A program made the translations under genes and the position numbers. The notes under the pieces were generated by a model, which had not been told where the DNA came from, did no database searches, and saw only the letters and a list, made by a program, of their open reading frames with translations. From positions 62,001 to 126,000 of the forward strand of contig NZ_NMVP01000038.1 in NCBI RefSeq assembly GCF_002250705.1: a stretch of DNA of 64,000 nt, in the 5' to 3' direction. Below are positions 24,373 through 33,251 of the stretch, one piece after another; within the stretch, counting starts at the first letter, position 1, and each line of letters starts with the position of its first letter. The stretch is from Enemella evansiae. GTDB taxonomy: Bacteria > Actinomycetota > Actinomycetes > Propionibacteriales > Propionibacteriaceae.

Positions 24373-25872
24373 ATGTCCAGCAGCGCGACTCAATCGGCCA
24401 TCCCCACCTCCCGCCTCGACCGCTGGTTCGAGATCTCCGCCCGTGGCTCCACGATCGGTCGCGAGGTCCGCGGCGGGCTGGTCACCTTCTTCACGATGGC
24501 GTACATCATCGCCCTCAATCCGCTGATCATCGGGACCGCGGCCGATGTCAACGGCAATCTGATCACCGGTCTGCCGAAGACCGCGGAGAACATCGGCGGT
24601 TCGATCGCCGCGGTGGCCGCCGCGACCGCGCTGATCGCCGGCATCATGACGATCGCGATGGGTGTCGTCGGCCGGTTCCCGCTCGGTCTGGCGACCGGCC
24701 TCGGCCTGAATGCCCTGCTGGCGTTCGGAATCGTGCGGACGATGACCTGGCCGCAGGCGATGGGGCTGGTCGTCTGGGAGGGCATTCTCATCGCGATTCT
24801 GGTGCTGACCGGTTTCCGGCAGGCGGTCTTCCGCGCGGTGCCGCGGCCGTTGCGGATCGGCATCGCCGTCGGGCTCGGCCTGTTCATCGCCTTCGTCGGG
24901 TTGTTCGACGCCGGCATCGTCCGCAAACCGCAGGGTACGCCGCCGGTCGAGTTCGGCATCAATGGATCGCTGCTCGGCTGGCCGATGCTGGTCTTCGTGA
25001 TCGGGCTGGTACTGGTCGCGGTGCTGTATGCCAGGAAGGTCCGCGGTGCGCTGCTGATCTCGATCCTGGTCAGCACGGTGCTGGCGATCATCCTGGAGGC
25101 GGTCGTCGGCATCGGCTCGATGACCGATGCCTCGGGCAAGGTGGTGAATCCGACCGGTTGGATGCTCAACGTGCCCGCGATCACCGACCTGTTCACCCTG
25201 CCGGATCTGTCGCTGCTGGGTCGGGTGGACCTGTTCGGGATGTTCACCGCGGCCAACGGTTTCGGCGGCGTACTGCTGGTGCTGCTGACCATCTTCTCGC
25301 TGCTGCTCGCCGACTTCTTCGACACCATGGGCACCGTCGTCGCGGTTGGTGCCGAGGGGGGCCTGCTGGACGCCGAGGGCAACCCGCCGCACATCACCGG
25401 GATCCTGCTGGTCGACTCGCTCGGTGCGGTCGCCGGTGGTCTGGGCTCGGTCTCCTCGAACACCACCTACATCGAATCCGCCGCCGGTGTCGGTGAGGGC
25501 TCGCGGACCGGGCTCGCGTCCGTGGTCACCGGGATCGCCTTCCTGGCTTCGGTTTTCCTGGCGCCGATCGTCGATGTGGTGCCCTCCGAGGCGGCGACGC
25601 CGGTGCTGGTGTTCGTCGGCTTCCTGATGATGGCCCAGGTCGGCGGGGTCGAGTGGGACGACGTCGAACAAGGGTTGCCGGCCTTCCTCACCCTGGCGCT
25701 GATGCCGTTCACCTATTCGATCAGCATCGGCATCGGTGCGGGCTTCATCACCTTCGTGCTGCTCAAGGTGGCCCGCGGCAAGGCCCGCCAGGTGCACCCG
25801 CTGATGTATCTGGTCGCGGCCCTGTTCGTCATCTATTTCGCCCAGGGGCTGATCGGCAAACTGGTCGGCTGA
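24373..25872 (+). CDS. AzgA-type NCS2 purine permease
   Basis: A 499-residue permease with about 13 membrane segments. Family marks: FTMAYIIALNP near the start, GLGLNALLAFG, the FFDTMGTVVAVG segment and GSVSSNTTYIESAAGVGEG, typical of AzgA-type adenine/guanine/hypoxanthine proton symporters. Imports purine bases for salvage. No purine-degradation genes adjoin it. Confidence 0.92.
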   Translation: MSSSATQSAIPTSRLDRWFEISARGSTIGREVRGGLVTFFTMAYIIALNPLIIGTAADVNGNLITGLPKTAENIGGSIAAVAAATALIAGIMTIAMGVVGRFPLGLATGLGLNALLAFGIVRTMTWPQAMGLVVWEGILIAILVLTGFRQAVFRAVPRPLRIGIAVGLGLFIAFVGLFDAGIVRKPQGTPPVEFGINGSLLGWPMLVFVIGLVLVAVLYARKVRGALLISILVSTVLAIILEAVVGIGSMTDASGKVVNPTGWMLNVPAITDLFTLPDLSLLGRVDLFGMFTAANGFGGVLLVLLTIFSLLLADFFDTMGTVVAVGAEGGLLDAEGNPPHITGILLVDSLGAVAGGLGSVSSNTTYIESAAGVGEGSRTGLASVVTGIAFLASVFLAPIVDVVPSEAATPVLVFVGFLMMAQVGGVEWDDVEQGLPAFLTLALMPFTYSISIGIGAGFITFVLLKVARGKARQVHPLMYLVAALFVIYFAQGLIGKLVG

Positions 25873-25877
25873 GGCCC

Positions 25878-25905
25878 TACTATTAGTTGAGACTGTCAAG
25901 TTAAC
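25878..25905 (+). promoter_or_regulatory. Promoter and operator of sulfatase gene
   Basis: TACTAT (25878-25883) is a plausible -10. An inverted repeat TTGA-N5-TCAA (25887-25899), extended by TTA/TAA on its flanks, covers the start site. Confidence 0.45.
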
Positions 25906-25919
25906 CCGTGGGAGCGCCG

Positions 25920-27407
25920 ATGCACCGCAACGTGATCCTGATCTGCACCGACCAGTGGCGCGGTGATGCGCTGTCGATCGAGGGGCACCCGCGGGTGAAG
26001 ACCCCCTATCTCGACGAACTCGCCGACCGCGGTGCGCGCGCCGAGCGGGCGTACTCGGCATCACCCACCTGCATCCCGGCCCGGATGAGCCTGCTCACCG
26101 GGTTGGCGGCCGAGAATCACGGACGGGTCGGTTACCAGGACGGCATCGCCTTCGACATCGCGACCACGATGGCGGGTGCGTTCTCGCAGGCGGGCTACCA
26201 CACCCAGGCGATCGGCAAGATGCATCTGTGGCCGGAACGGGTGCGGGCCGGTTTCGACGACGTGCTGCTGCACGACGGTTATCTGCACCACTCGCGGCGC
26301 CGGGAGCGCGATCCGCGGACCTATGACGACTATCTGACCTGGCTGCGCCGCGAGGCCGGCGAGGATGCGGTCAGCGACTACCTGGACGACGGTCTGCACT
26401 GCAACTCGATGGTGGCCCGGCCCTGGCAGCGGGCCGAGCGGCTGCATCCGACCAACTGGATCGTCAGCAGCGCCATCGACTGGCTCTATCGCCGCGACCC
26501 CACGGTGCCGTTCTTCCTCTATCTGTCCTTCCACCGCCCGCACCCGCCCTACGACCCGCCGCAGTGGGCCTTCGACATGTACCTGAACCGGCCCCCGCAC
26601 CAGCCGCCGGTGGGGGACTGGGTGGAGGTGTTCGAACCCTGGCGCAACGACCATCGGGCCGACTCGCACGTGGCCGACTATCCGATGGAGGACCAGCACC
26701 GCGCCCAGGCCGGTTACTACGGCAACATGTCCCACATCGACGCCCAGATCGAGCGTTTCCTGCAGGTATTGGGAGAATTCGGTCTGGCCCAGGACTCGTT
26801 CGTCGCCTTCACCTCCGACCACGGCGAGATGATGGGCGATCACCACCTGTGGCGGAAGGGCTATCCCTATGAGGGGTCGGCCCGGATTCCCTTCCTGCTC
26901 AGCGGTCCCGGCATTCCCGAGCAGAGCGTGATCCGCGAGGTGATCGAGCTGCGCGATGTGATGCCGACGCTGCTGGACTGCGCCGAGGTCGAGATCCCCG
27001 AGGGATTGGACGGTGCCTCGGTGCTGCCGCTGATCGCCGCGGCGACCGACGCGGACTGGCGGGACCACCTGCACGGTGAGCACGCGATGATGGGTGGCAG
27101 CTTCCAGTGGATCCGCAGTGGTGACTGGAAATACATCTGGATCTCGATGACCGGTGACGAGCAACTTTTCAATCTGGCTGAGGATCCCGACGAGGTGCAC
27201 GACCTGTCGGGAGAGGAGGCGTACGCCGACCGGCTCGCCGCGCTGCGGGAGATCCTGGTACGCCGCCTCGCTGGCCGGGAGGAGGGTTTCGTCCGCGACG
27301 GCCGGCTGGTCGCCGGTGTCGAGGCCCCGACCGCCCGTCCGTACGCCGGTCAGCAACCGGTCCGGGTCGAGCACCCGACCCCGCAGTCCGGCATCCCCGC
27401 CCCCTGA
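25920..27407 (+). CDS. Type I sulfatase
   Basis: A 495-residue sulfatase. SPTCIPARMSLLTG holds the C-x-P-x-R signature; the Cys (about residue 51) must be converted to formylglycine. Metal ligands: CTDQWRGD near the start and SDHGEMMGDH (about 300). No signal peptide, so it should act in the cytosol. Candidate substrates are choline sulfate or sulfated sugars; the sequence does not decide. GTGGGAG before ATG 25920 is the ribosome site, favouring ATG over GTG 25908. No formylglycine-generating enzyme is in the window. Confidence 0.9.
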   Translation: MHRNVILICTDQWRGDALSIEGHPRVKTPYLDELADRGARAERAYSASPTCIPARMSLLTGLAAENHGRVGYQDGIAFDIATTMAGAFSQAGYHTQAIGKMHLWPERVRAGFDDVLLHDGYLHHSRRRERDPRTYDDYLTWLRREAGEDAVSDYLDDGLHCNSMVARPWQRAERLHPTNWIVSSAIDWLYRRDPTVPFFLYLSFHRPHPPYDPPQWAFDMYLNRPPHQPPVGDWVEVFEPWRNDHRADSHVADYPMEDQHRAQAGYYGNMSHIDAQIERFLQVLGEFGLAQDSFVAFTSDHGEMMGDHHLWRKGYPYEGSARIPFLLSGPGIPEQSVIREVIELRDVMPTLLDCAEVEIPEGLDGASVLPLIAAATDADWRDHLHGEHAMMGGSFQWIRSGDWKYIWISMTGDEQLFNLAEDPDEVHDLSGEEAYADRLAALREILVRRLAGREEGFVRDGRLVAGVEAPTARPYAGQQPVRVEHPTPQSGIPAP

Positions 27408-27417
27408 CCGGCTCCCG

Positions 27418-27662
27418 TTCCTCGAGTAGGTCGCGCAGCGACCGTGTCGAGAGGAATCGGCTCCAGACCCAAGCGCCCGGTGATCTCTTGGGGCCGAGTG
27501 GCCGGTCCGGGCGCCCAGCACCGGCCATTGTTGCGGATGCGTTCGGGGGGTGGGGTTCATCTCGACACGCACCGACGGCTCCGCTCCGCTGCGCCGGCGG
27601 TGCTACTCGATGAACGTCCCTGAAACAGGTTGCGCTGTGCCGGCGGTGCTGCTCGATGAACG
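27418..27662. repeat. Cluster of three palindromic CTCGA/GCTCCGCTCCGCTGCG repeats
   Basis: A 266-bp gap with no gene. R1 27418-27456: arms TTCCTC/GAGGAA enclosing GGTCGC/GCGACC. R2 27555-27615: arms GTTCAT/ATGAAC enclosing GCACCG/CGGTGC, with GGCTCCGCTCCGCTGCG inside. R3 27634-27662 repeats the right half of R2 (27588-27616) with two mismatches. Relatives lie at 41261-41322 and 58274-58318. Confidence 0.75.
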
Positions 27663-27673
27663 TGGGCGGTCCG

Positions 27674-28858
27674 TCAGCTGCGTACCCGGGCCAGGTTGCC
27701 CAGCGGGTCGGCGAGCAGGTCGTCGATGACGCAGGCGGCGGCGGCCCGGCCGACCGAGGCGGGACCGAAGGCGCCGGAGATGACCGTGGGCAGCGTGTCC
27801 GGATCGCCGAACCCGCCGGCGAGCCCGGCGGCGACATCGGCCAGCTGATCCTCGATGGCCACCACACCGGAGGAGGCGACGACCATCGGGGAACCGGTCA
27901 CCGCCGCGAGCGGGGCGACCAGCTCACCGACCCGGCGGGCGCGGTCGGCCAGCAGGCCACGCGCCTCGCCGTCCGCCTCCTCGGCGCGGGCGAGCTGCAC
28001 CAGATCATCGAAAGTTCCTGTGCTGGCCAGGATTCCGCGGTCCTGGGCGCTCGCGACCACGCACCCATCGGTGAGCGTGCTGCCGGCCGTCGCGCCGGGC
28101 CGGTCGGGCACCGGCCAGTCCCACAGGTCGGAGCCGAAACCGTCGGGGCGGGCCAGGATGGCGCCGTGGGCGACCACCGACGCCTCGACGATGTTGCCGA
28201 CGAAGACGTGCAGGAAACTGTCCACGCTGCCGGTCAGCCCGAACATCAGATCCGCCAGGGCGTGCGCCTGGCTGGCGGCCTCGACGACCACCGGGATGCC
28301 CTGCGGCACAAGCAGTTCCTGGAACTCGGCGCGCAACGGCACATCGTGCCAGTCCAGCAACCGGTGCTCGCGTACCACGCCACTGCGCGAATCCACCCAG
28401 CCACCGGTGATCACCCCGACCCCGCGCAGCGGGGCCAGCCCGGTCGCCAACCGGCCGACCTCACCGACCCCCGCCTCGACGGCACGCCGCGGCGTACCGT
28501 CGAAACCCACCCGGCCGGTGGTCAGCGTGTCCCCGCCGAGGGTGCACAGCGCGACCGAGACGTGTTCGGCGCCGAGGTGCACTCCGGCGACGCAACCCTG
28601 CTCGGGATCGATGGTGATCGGCACCTGCCGCCGACCGCGTCGGCCGTCGGTGACCACCGCCTCGGTCTCGGTGAGCAGTCCGGCCTCGGTCAGCGGGGCG
28701 ACGACTCGCGTCATCCCGGACTGGGAGAGCCCCAGGGCCCGCGCCAGATCCCGCCGCGACATCGGACCATGGGCGATCAGCCGACGCAGCACCGACTCGA
28801 CGTTCGTCTCCCGGGCCTGACCGGGGCGTACGCCGTGACGATGCCGAACCGCGGTCAT
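27674..28858 (-). CDS. Degenerate ROK-family transcriptional regulator
   Basis: A 394-residue ROK protein: winged helix (about 15-70; MSRRDLARALGLSQSGMTR) plus a sugar-kinase-like domain. The phosphate loop DxGxT reads HLGAE, and the Cys-rich zinc motif CxCGxxGC is missing altogether. So it should be a regulator without kinase activity, perhaps with altered sugar recognition. ATG 28858 is chosen because GAGGAGG is right upstream; ATG 28861 and 28870 are alternatives. Directly downstream of an MFS transporter on the same strand, which it likely controls. Confidence 0.82.
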   Translation of the reverse strand: MTAVRHRHGVRPGQARETNVESVLRRLIAHGPMSRRDLARALGLSQSGMTRVVAPLTEAGLLTETEAVVTDGRRGRRQVPITIDPEQGCVAGVHLGAEHVSVALCTLGGDTLTTGRVGFDGTPRRAVEAGVGEVGRLATGLAPLRGVGVITGGWVDSRSGVVREHRLLDWHDVPLRAEFQELLVPQGIPVVVEAASQAHALADLMFGLTGSVDSFLHVFVGNIVEASVVAHGAILARPDGFGSDLWDWPVPDRPGATAGSTLTDGCVVASAQDRGILASTGTFDDLVQLARAEEADGEARGLLADRARRVGELVAPLAAVTGSPMVVASSGVVAIEDQLADVAAGLAGGFGDPDTLPTVISGAFGPASVGRAAAACVIDDLLADPLGNLARVRS

Positions 28859-28896
28859 CATCCTCCTCATCTGGGGGGATGAATCAGTGTACGGAT

Positions 28897-30255
28897 TCAC
28901 CGGGTGATGGCGGTCTCTTCGTCGGTCGCCTCTTCCAAGGACTTGCCAGTGGTCGACAACCAGGGATTGGCGATGCAGATGACCATGCAGATCAGGTACG
29001 CCACCGAGTAGAGGGCGACGGTCCAGAAGCCGATCCCGGTGAGCAGCATCGGCACCAGGAAGACGTTCAGGGCGATCATCAATCGGGTGACACTCTGCGC
29101 GATGCCGCTGCCGAAACCACGCAGCTGGGTCGGCATCGCCTCGGAGGACCAGACCCAGGAGAGCACCCCGGGGCCGAACCAGGTGGTGAAGGAGAAGAGC
29201 ACGTAGCAGATCACCAGGATCGCCGCCGAGGTGCCGCCGAAGGCGCCGATCAGCAGCCCCAGCAGGAAAAGGGTGCCGGTGGTGATGATGCCCAACCGGC
29301 GCCGGTCGACCTTGTCGATCAGCTGCGCACCGATGAGCACCGCGACCAGCCCGAGCACGAAACCGATCAGCGACCACTGCAGTGCCCATTCCTTCGGGAA
29401 ACCGGTGGCCTGCAGCACCATCGGGCCGGACACCGTCGCGATGGCGCCCGCGAATGCCTGCAGGGCGAAGAATGCGGTGACCGCGATCAGCCGGCGCAGC
29501 ACCGGTCCGCGCAGCTTCACCGGCTCCCGGCGCTGCTCACGTTCACGCTGCACCGCACGGCGGGCCGGTTCGGGATCCAGTTCCAGCATCGCGAAGACCT
29601 TCTCGGCCTCGGCCTCGCGGCCGTGCTCCATCAACCAGCGTGGCGATTCCGGCAGATAGCGACGGGCCAGCAGGACACCGAATGCGGGGATCGCCGCGAC
29701 GCCGAACAACCACCGCCAGGTGGAATCCCCGGCCAGCGGGGCGATCGCGATGGCCAGGATCACCGAGATGATCGCACCCGAGAGCCACATGATGTTGGGC
29801 AGCGACCCGGCCGTCCGGCCGCGGCGGGCGTCGGGGGAGATCTCGGCGAGGAAGGCCTGGGACACCGGGATGTCCATGCCGACGGCGACACCGAGCACGA
29901 AGCGGGCCAGATAGAGCTGCCAGACCTCGGTGACGAAGGCCGAGGCGATCGAGGCGACCACGAAGAAGACCAGGTTGATCATGAAGACCGGCCGTCGCCC
30001 GAACCTGTCGGTGACCTTGCCGAAGATCAGCAACCCGACCGCGGTGCCCACGAAGGCGATCGCGGTCAGCGCGCCCTTGTGGGCGTTGTCGAGTTGGAAA
30101 TAGCTCTGCAGGAAGAGGATCGCCGCCCCCATCACCAAGAGGTCGTAGCCGTCGATCAGCTCGCCGAAGGCGACGAGCCGCGGCGTCCACTTCTTGACCA
30201 TCCGGACCCGCTGCGGGGTGTAGGAGTCGTAGTCGGGAGCGCGCAACAAGGACAT
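28897..30255 (-). CDS. MFS sugar-porter-type transporter
   Basis: A 452-residue transporter with 12 membrane helices. Sugar porter motifs: GKVTDRFGRRPVF (loop 2-3), PESPRWLMEHGR (after helix 6), IDKVDRRRLG (loop 8-9). Substrate unknown. GGAAGGGA before ATG 30255 is a good ribosome site; the operator at 30281 lies upstream. The ROK gene follows 38 bp downstream, so the two probably form an operon. Confidence 0.9.
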   Translation of the reverse strand: MSLLRAPDYDSYTPQRVRMVKKWTPRLVAFGELIDGYDLLVMGAAILFLQSYFQLDNAHKGALTAIAFVGTAVGLLIFGKVTDRFGRRPVFMINLVFFVVASIASAFVTEVWQLYLARFVLGVAVGMDIPVSQAFLAEISPDARRGRTAGSLPNIMWLSGAIISVILAIAIAPLAGDSTWRWLFGVAAIPAFGVLLARRYLPESPRWLMEHGREAEAEKVFAMLELDPEPARRAVQREREQRREPVKLRGPVLRRLIAVTAFFALQAFAGAIATVSGPMVLQATGFPKEWALQWSLIGFVLGLVAVLIGAQLIDKVDRRRLGIITTGTLFLLGLLIGAFGGTSAAILVICYVLFSFTTWFGPGVLSWVWSSEAMPTQLRGFGSGIAQSVTRLMIALNVFLVPMLLTGIGFWTVALYSVAYLICMVICIANPWLSTTGKSLEEATDEETAITR

Positions 30256-30280
30256 CAGGGTCCCTTCCGATGAAGTTCCG

Positions 30281-30317
30281 CTCAAATACTTGAGAGCTTC
30301 ATTTAAATACCTCGAGG
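30281..30317 (-). promoter_or_regulatory. Paired AAATAC operator sites
   Basis: CTCAA-ATAC-TTGAG (30281-30294) is a near-perfect palindrome. A second site, TTTAAATACCTCGAG, has the same AAATAC core 21 bp further on. Two turns apart and just before the MFS/ROK operon: candidate ROK binding sites. Confidence 0.55.
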
Positions 30318-30345
30318 AGGGGAGCGCAAGAGGCCCGATGGGTTT

Positions 30346-30996
30346 TCAGGAACGCGGGTCGCGCAGCCGGACGACCGTCAGCGGCAGGAAGAGCTGGATC
30401 AGCGGGCCGATCGCCAGGGCGTACAGCACCGTCCCGATGCCGACCTGGCCACCGAGGAGCCAGCCGAGGGCGAGCACCACGACCTCGATCCCGGTGCGCA
30501 CCAGGCGCAGGCTGCGGCCGGTCACCCGATGCAGTCCGGTCATCAGGCCGTCGCGCGGCCCGGGGCCGAGCTGGGCGCCGACGTAGATCGCCCCGGCCAA
30601 CCCGTTCAGCACCACCCCGGCGACCAGCAGGCCGGCCCGGGGGGCCAGCCCGTCCGGCTGGGGCAGCAGCCACAGCCCCAGATCGGCAGCGACCCCGACG
30701 ATCAGCGCGTTCAGCACCGTGCCGAGGCCGGGCGCCTGGCGCAACGGGATCCACAGCAGCAGCACCACGAAGGAGATCGCGATCGTGATCATGCCGAAAC
30801 TGAGCGGCAGGTGCCGGCTGATGCCCTGGGTGAGCACGTCCCACGGTGCCAGCCCGAGCGCGCCGCGGACCTGCATCGCCATCGAGAAGCCATAGAGCAG
30901 CAGTCCACCGATCAGCTGCGGCAACCGGCGGCCCATCCGCCCGGCGCGCAATTGCTCGACGGGATTCAGGGGCAGCAGCAGGCTGGGCTTGGTCAC
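30346..30996 (-). CDS. YczE-like membrane protein
   Basis: A 216-residue integral membrane protein with about five helices, family YczE/YitT-like (GLLLYGFSMAMQVRGALGLAPWDVLTQG, shared with Bacillus YczE, in two overlapping blocks). Function unknown, but such genes sit beside a MocR regulator in many bacteria, as here. Leaderless: TAGTTT is 6 bp before the GTG. Confidence 0.82.
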   Translation of the reverse strand: MTKPSLLLPLNPVEQLRAGRMGRRLPQLIGGLLLYGFSMAMQVRGALGLAPWDVLTQGISRHLPLSFGMITIAISFVVLLLWIPLRQAPGLGTVLNALIVGVAADLGLWLLPQPDGLAPRAGLLVAGVVLNGLAGAIYVGAQLGPGPRDGLMTGLHRVTGRSLRLVRTGIEVVVLALGWLLGGQVGIGTVLYALAIGPLIQLFLPLTVVRLRDPRS

Positions 30997-31002
30997 CAGA
31001 GC

Positions 31003-31008
31003 AAACTA
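31003..31008 (-). promoter_or_regulatory. -10 box, leaderless yczE-like gene
   Basis: TAGTTT with 6 bp to GTG 30996. Confidence 0.5.
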
Positions 31009-31014
31009 CTCCGG

Positions 31015-31041
31015 CATTGGACTGGTCGAACAGGTCCAATT
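31015..31041. promoter_or_regulatory. Palindromic operator between yczE-like and mocR genes
   Basis: ATTGGAC-N11-GTCCAAT is perfectly symmetric in its 7-bp arms and fills the divergent promoter region. Probable MocR binding site. Confidence 0.6.
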
Positions 31042-31057
31042 CTGGAACGGTGGACGG

Positions 31058-32488
31058 GTGGACGAACGATGGCTCCCGGGGCCCGAGCTGGCGGCCCTGC
31101 TCGGCGAGGCCCCGCTGCGCCCGCCGCGGTACGCCGATCTGGCCGATCGGATCACCCGGTTGATCATCGATGGCCGGGTACCGGCGGGCGCGCGGCTGAC
31201 CAGCGAACGCGAACTGGCGGGCGAGCTCGGCGTCAGCCGGACCACCGTCACCGAGGCCTACCGCAAGCTGGTCGGCACCGGGGTGGTGCGCCCGCGGCGC
31301 GGGTCGGGCCACTGGGTGCGCGGGCGCCCGCGGCCGGCCACCAGCGACCTGCTGCCGGTCGCCGGACCCGATGAGCAGGGCCGGATCGGGCTCACGGTCG
31401 CCGCCAATCCCGCACCCGCCGCCCTCGGTCCGGCGGTGCAGCGGGCCGCCGAGCGACTGCCCCGGTTGGCCGCCGGGATCGGCTACTTCCCCGACGGGCT
31501 GCCGGAACTGCGGGCGGCGATCGCGGACCGGTACGCCACCCGCGGGCTCGCGACCCGGCCCGAGCAGATCCTGATCACCCCCGGCAGCCTGGCCGGGCTG
31601 CACGTGGTCGCCCGCACGCTGCGCCGGGGCCGCCGGCCGTTCGCGGTCGAGGCGATCAGCCACTCCGCGAGCCTGCGGATGCTGGACCAGCTCGCCTCCC
31701 TGGCCCCGTTCGACATGGCCCCCGAGGGGTGGGGTGTCGAATCGCTGCGTCAGGTGCTGGGCCGCCGGCGCCCGGTGGCGATCTCGCTGGTACCGGAGTT
31801 CCACAACCCCACCGGCCGGCTGATGCCGGAGCAGACGCGGGTGGCGATCGCCCGGGTCGCCGCGGAGGCGGGCGTACGCCTGATCGCCGACGAGACCCTG
31901 GTCGACCTCGGCTTCACCGGGCAGGCGGAGCGACCGCTGGCGGCGTACGCCCCGGACGCGGTGCTGGTCGGTTCCGCCTCCAAGTCCTTCTGGGGCGGGC
32001 TGCGGCTCGGTTGGATCCGCAGCCCCGACGATCTGATCGACCCGCTGCTGCGGGTGCGGACCCTCGACGATCACGGTGCGGCCGCGCTGGAACAACTGAT
32101 CCTGCTGGAACTGCTCGCCGTCGAGGACGAGGTGACAGCGGAGCACCGGCCGCGCAATCTGGCCCGAGCCGAGCACCTGATGGGCCTGCTCGCCGCCCGG
32201 TTGCCCGAATGGCACTGGGTGGCCCCCGAGGGCGGTCACACGCTGTGGCTGGAACTGCCGGCGCCACGATCCACCGCGCTCGTCGCGGCGGCCCGCCGGC
32301 AGGGGGTGCTGCTGGCGGCCGGTCCGCAGTTCCATGCCACCGGAGCGGGGGAGCGCTGGCTGCGGGTGCCGTGGACCGCGGAGCCGCACGTCCTGGACAC
32401 CGCGATCGAGCGGCTGGCCCGGGCCTGGTCCGAGGTCGCCGATACCCCCGGCACCCCGGCCGCGGCTGCCGAACCGCTCTCCTGGTGA
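31058..32488 (+). CDS. MocR-type PLP-dependent regulator (YczR-like)
   Basis: 476 residues from GTG 31058. GntR winged helix (about 20-85; LTSERELAGELGVSRTTVTEAYRK in two parts) fused to an aminotransferase-fold domain. The PLP Lys is in SASKSFWGG (about 312), with PEFHNPTGR upstream. Divergent from the yczE-like gene and so probably its regulator. An upstream TTG (30989) is in frame but lies before the operator. Confidence 0.88.
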   Translation: MDERWLPGPELAALLGEAPLRPPRYADLADRITRLIIDGRVPAGARLTSERELAGELGVSRTTVTEAYRKLVGTGVVRPRRGSGHWVRGRPRPATSDLLPVAGPDEQGRIGLTVAANPAPAALGPAVQRAAERLPRLAAGIGYFPDGLPELRAAIADRYATRGLATRPEQILITPGSLAGLHVVARTLRRGRRPFAVEAISHSASLRMLDQLASLAPFDMAPEGWGVESLRQVLGRRRPVAISLVPEFHNPTGRLMPEQTRVAIARVAAEAGVRLIADETLVDLGFTGQAERPLAAYAPDAVLVGSASKSFWGGLRLGWIRSPDDLIDPLLRVRTLDDHGAAALEQLILLELLAVEDEVTAEHRPRNLARAEHLMGLLAARLPEWHWVAPEGGHTLWLELPAPRSTALVAAARRQGVLLAAGPQFHATGAGERWLRVPWTAEPHVLDTAIERLARAWSEVADTPGTPAAAAEPLSW

Positions 32489-32600
32489 ACCCGGCGGAAG
32501 TCGCCGCCTCCGGCTCCGGGGCCTGTCGCCGACCCGCACGGAGATCTAGGCTGAAACCAGCCGCTCCGGCACCCCGCGGGAGCGGTTCTTGGGGGAAGCA

Positions 32601-33215
32601 ATGTCAGATCAGTGGCAGCCACAGCAGCAGTGGAATCCGTACGACTCCGGGCAGGGCCCCGGTCGACAGGACTCGGGACGGGGTGCGGGTGGCAATCTCC
32701 CCGCCGTCCCGGATTCCTTTCCCACACAGGGAAACCAGCCCGCCGTCGGTGGCCCGTACCAGCAGGGATATCCGGGCCAGCAGCCCTATCCGGGCCAGCA
32801 GTCCTATCCCGGCGGGCAGTCCTATCCGGGTCAGGGCCGACCCGGCCAGCCGCAGGGTCGTCCGGGACAGCAGGGTCAGCCCTACCCCGGATACACCCAG
32901 CAGCAACCGCCGCCCTACTACCAGCAACCGCCCCAGCAGATGATGGCCTCGACCGTGGTGGTGCAGAACAACGGCGCCCCGCCGAAGTCGGTCGGGGTGG
33001 CGATCCTGCTGGCGTTCTTCTTCGGGCCGATCGGGATGCTCTATCCGACGGTGCTCGGGGCGGTCGTGATGTTCGTGATCAACCTGATCCTGCTCTTCCT
33101 GACCGCCGGGCTCGGGCTGTTCCTCTCCATTCCCGCGGGTGTCGTCTGGGCGGCCGTCGCTGCACAGCAGCACAACCGCTCGAGCACCGTGGTCGCCACC
33201 ACGAACCTGCGCTGA
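32601..33215 (+). CDS. Gln/Pro/Gly-rich membrane protein
   Basis: 204 residues: a disordered N-terminal half rich in Gln, Pro, Gly and Tyr, with four tandem YPGQQ/YPGGQ units (about 57-80), then two membrane helices (about 134-150 and 158-185) and a short tail. A TM2-like or DUF4190-like protein; exact family unsure. GGGGGAAG before ATG 32601 is the ribosome site, and TAGGCT (32547-32552) the likely -10. Confidence 0.7.
   Translation: MSDQWQPQQQWNPYDSGQGPGRQDSGRGAGGNLPAVPDSFPTQGNQPAVGGPYQQGYPGQQPYPGQQSYPGGQSYPGQGRPGQPQGRPGQQGQPYPGYTQQQPPPYYQQPPQQMMASTVVVQNNGAPPKSVGVAILLAFFFGPIGMLYPTVLGAVVMFVINLILLFLTAGLGLFLSIPAGVVWAAVAAQQHNRSSTVVATTNLR
32769..32840 (+). repeat. Four tandem 18-bp coding repeats
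   Basis: Copies of TATCCGGGCCAGCAGYCC start at 32769, 32787, 32805 and 32823 and encode the YPGQQx repeats. Slippage here would change protein length by six residues without a frameshift. Confidence 0.8.
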
Positions 33216-33251
33216 CCGGCCGGACCGACGGCTCCGCTGTCCGCCGTCAGT

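Noticed and set aside
32769..32840. CRISPR-like array
   Set aside because: Units are contiguous 18-bp coding repeats without spacers; no cas genes in the window.
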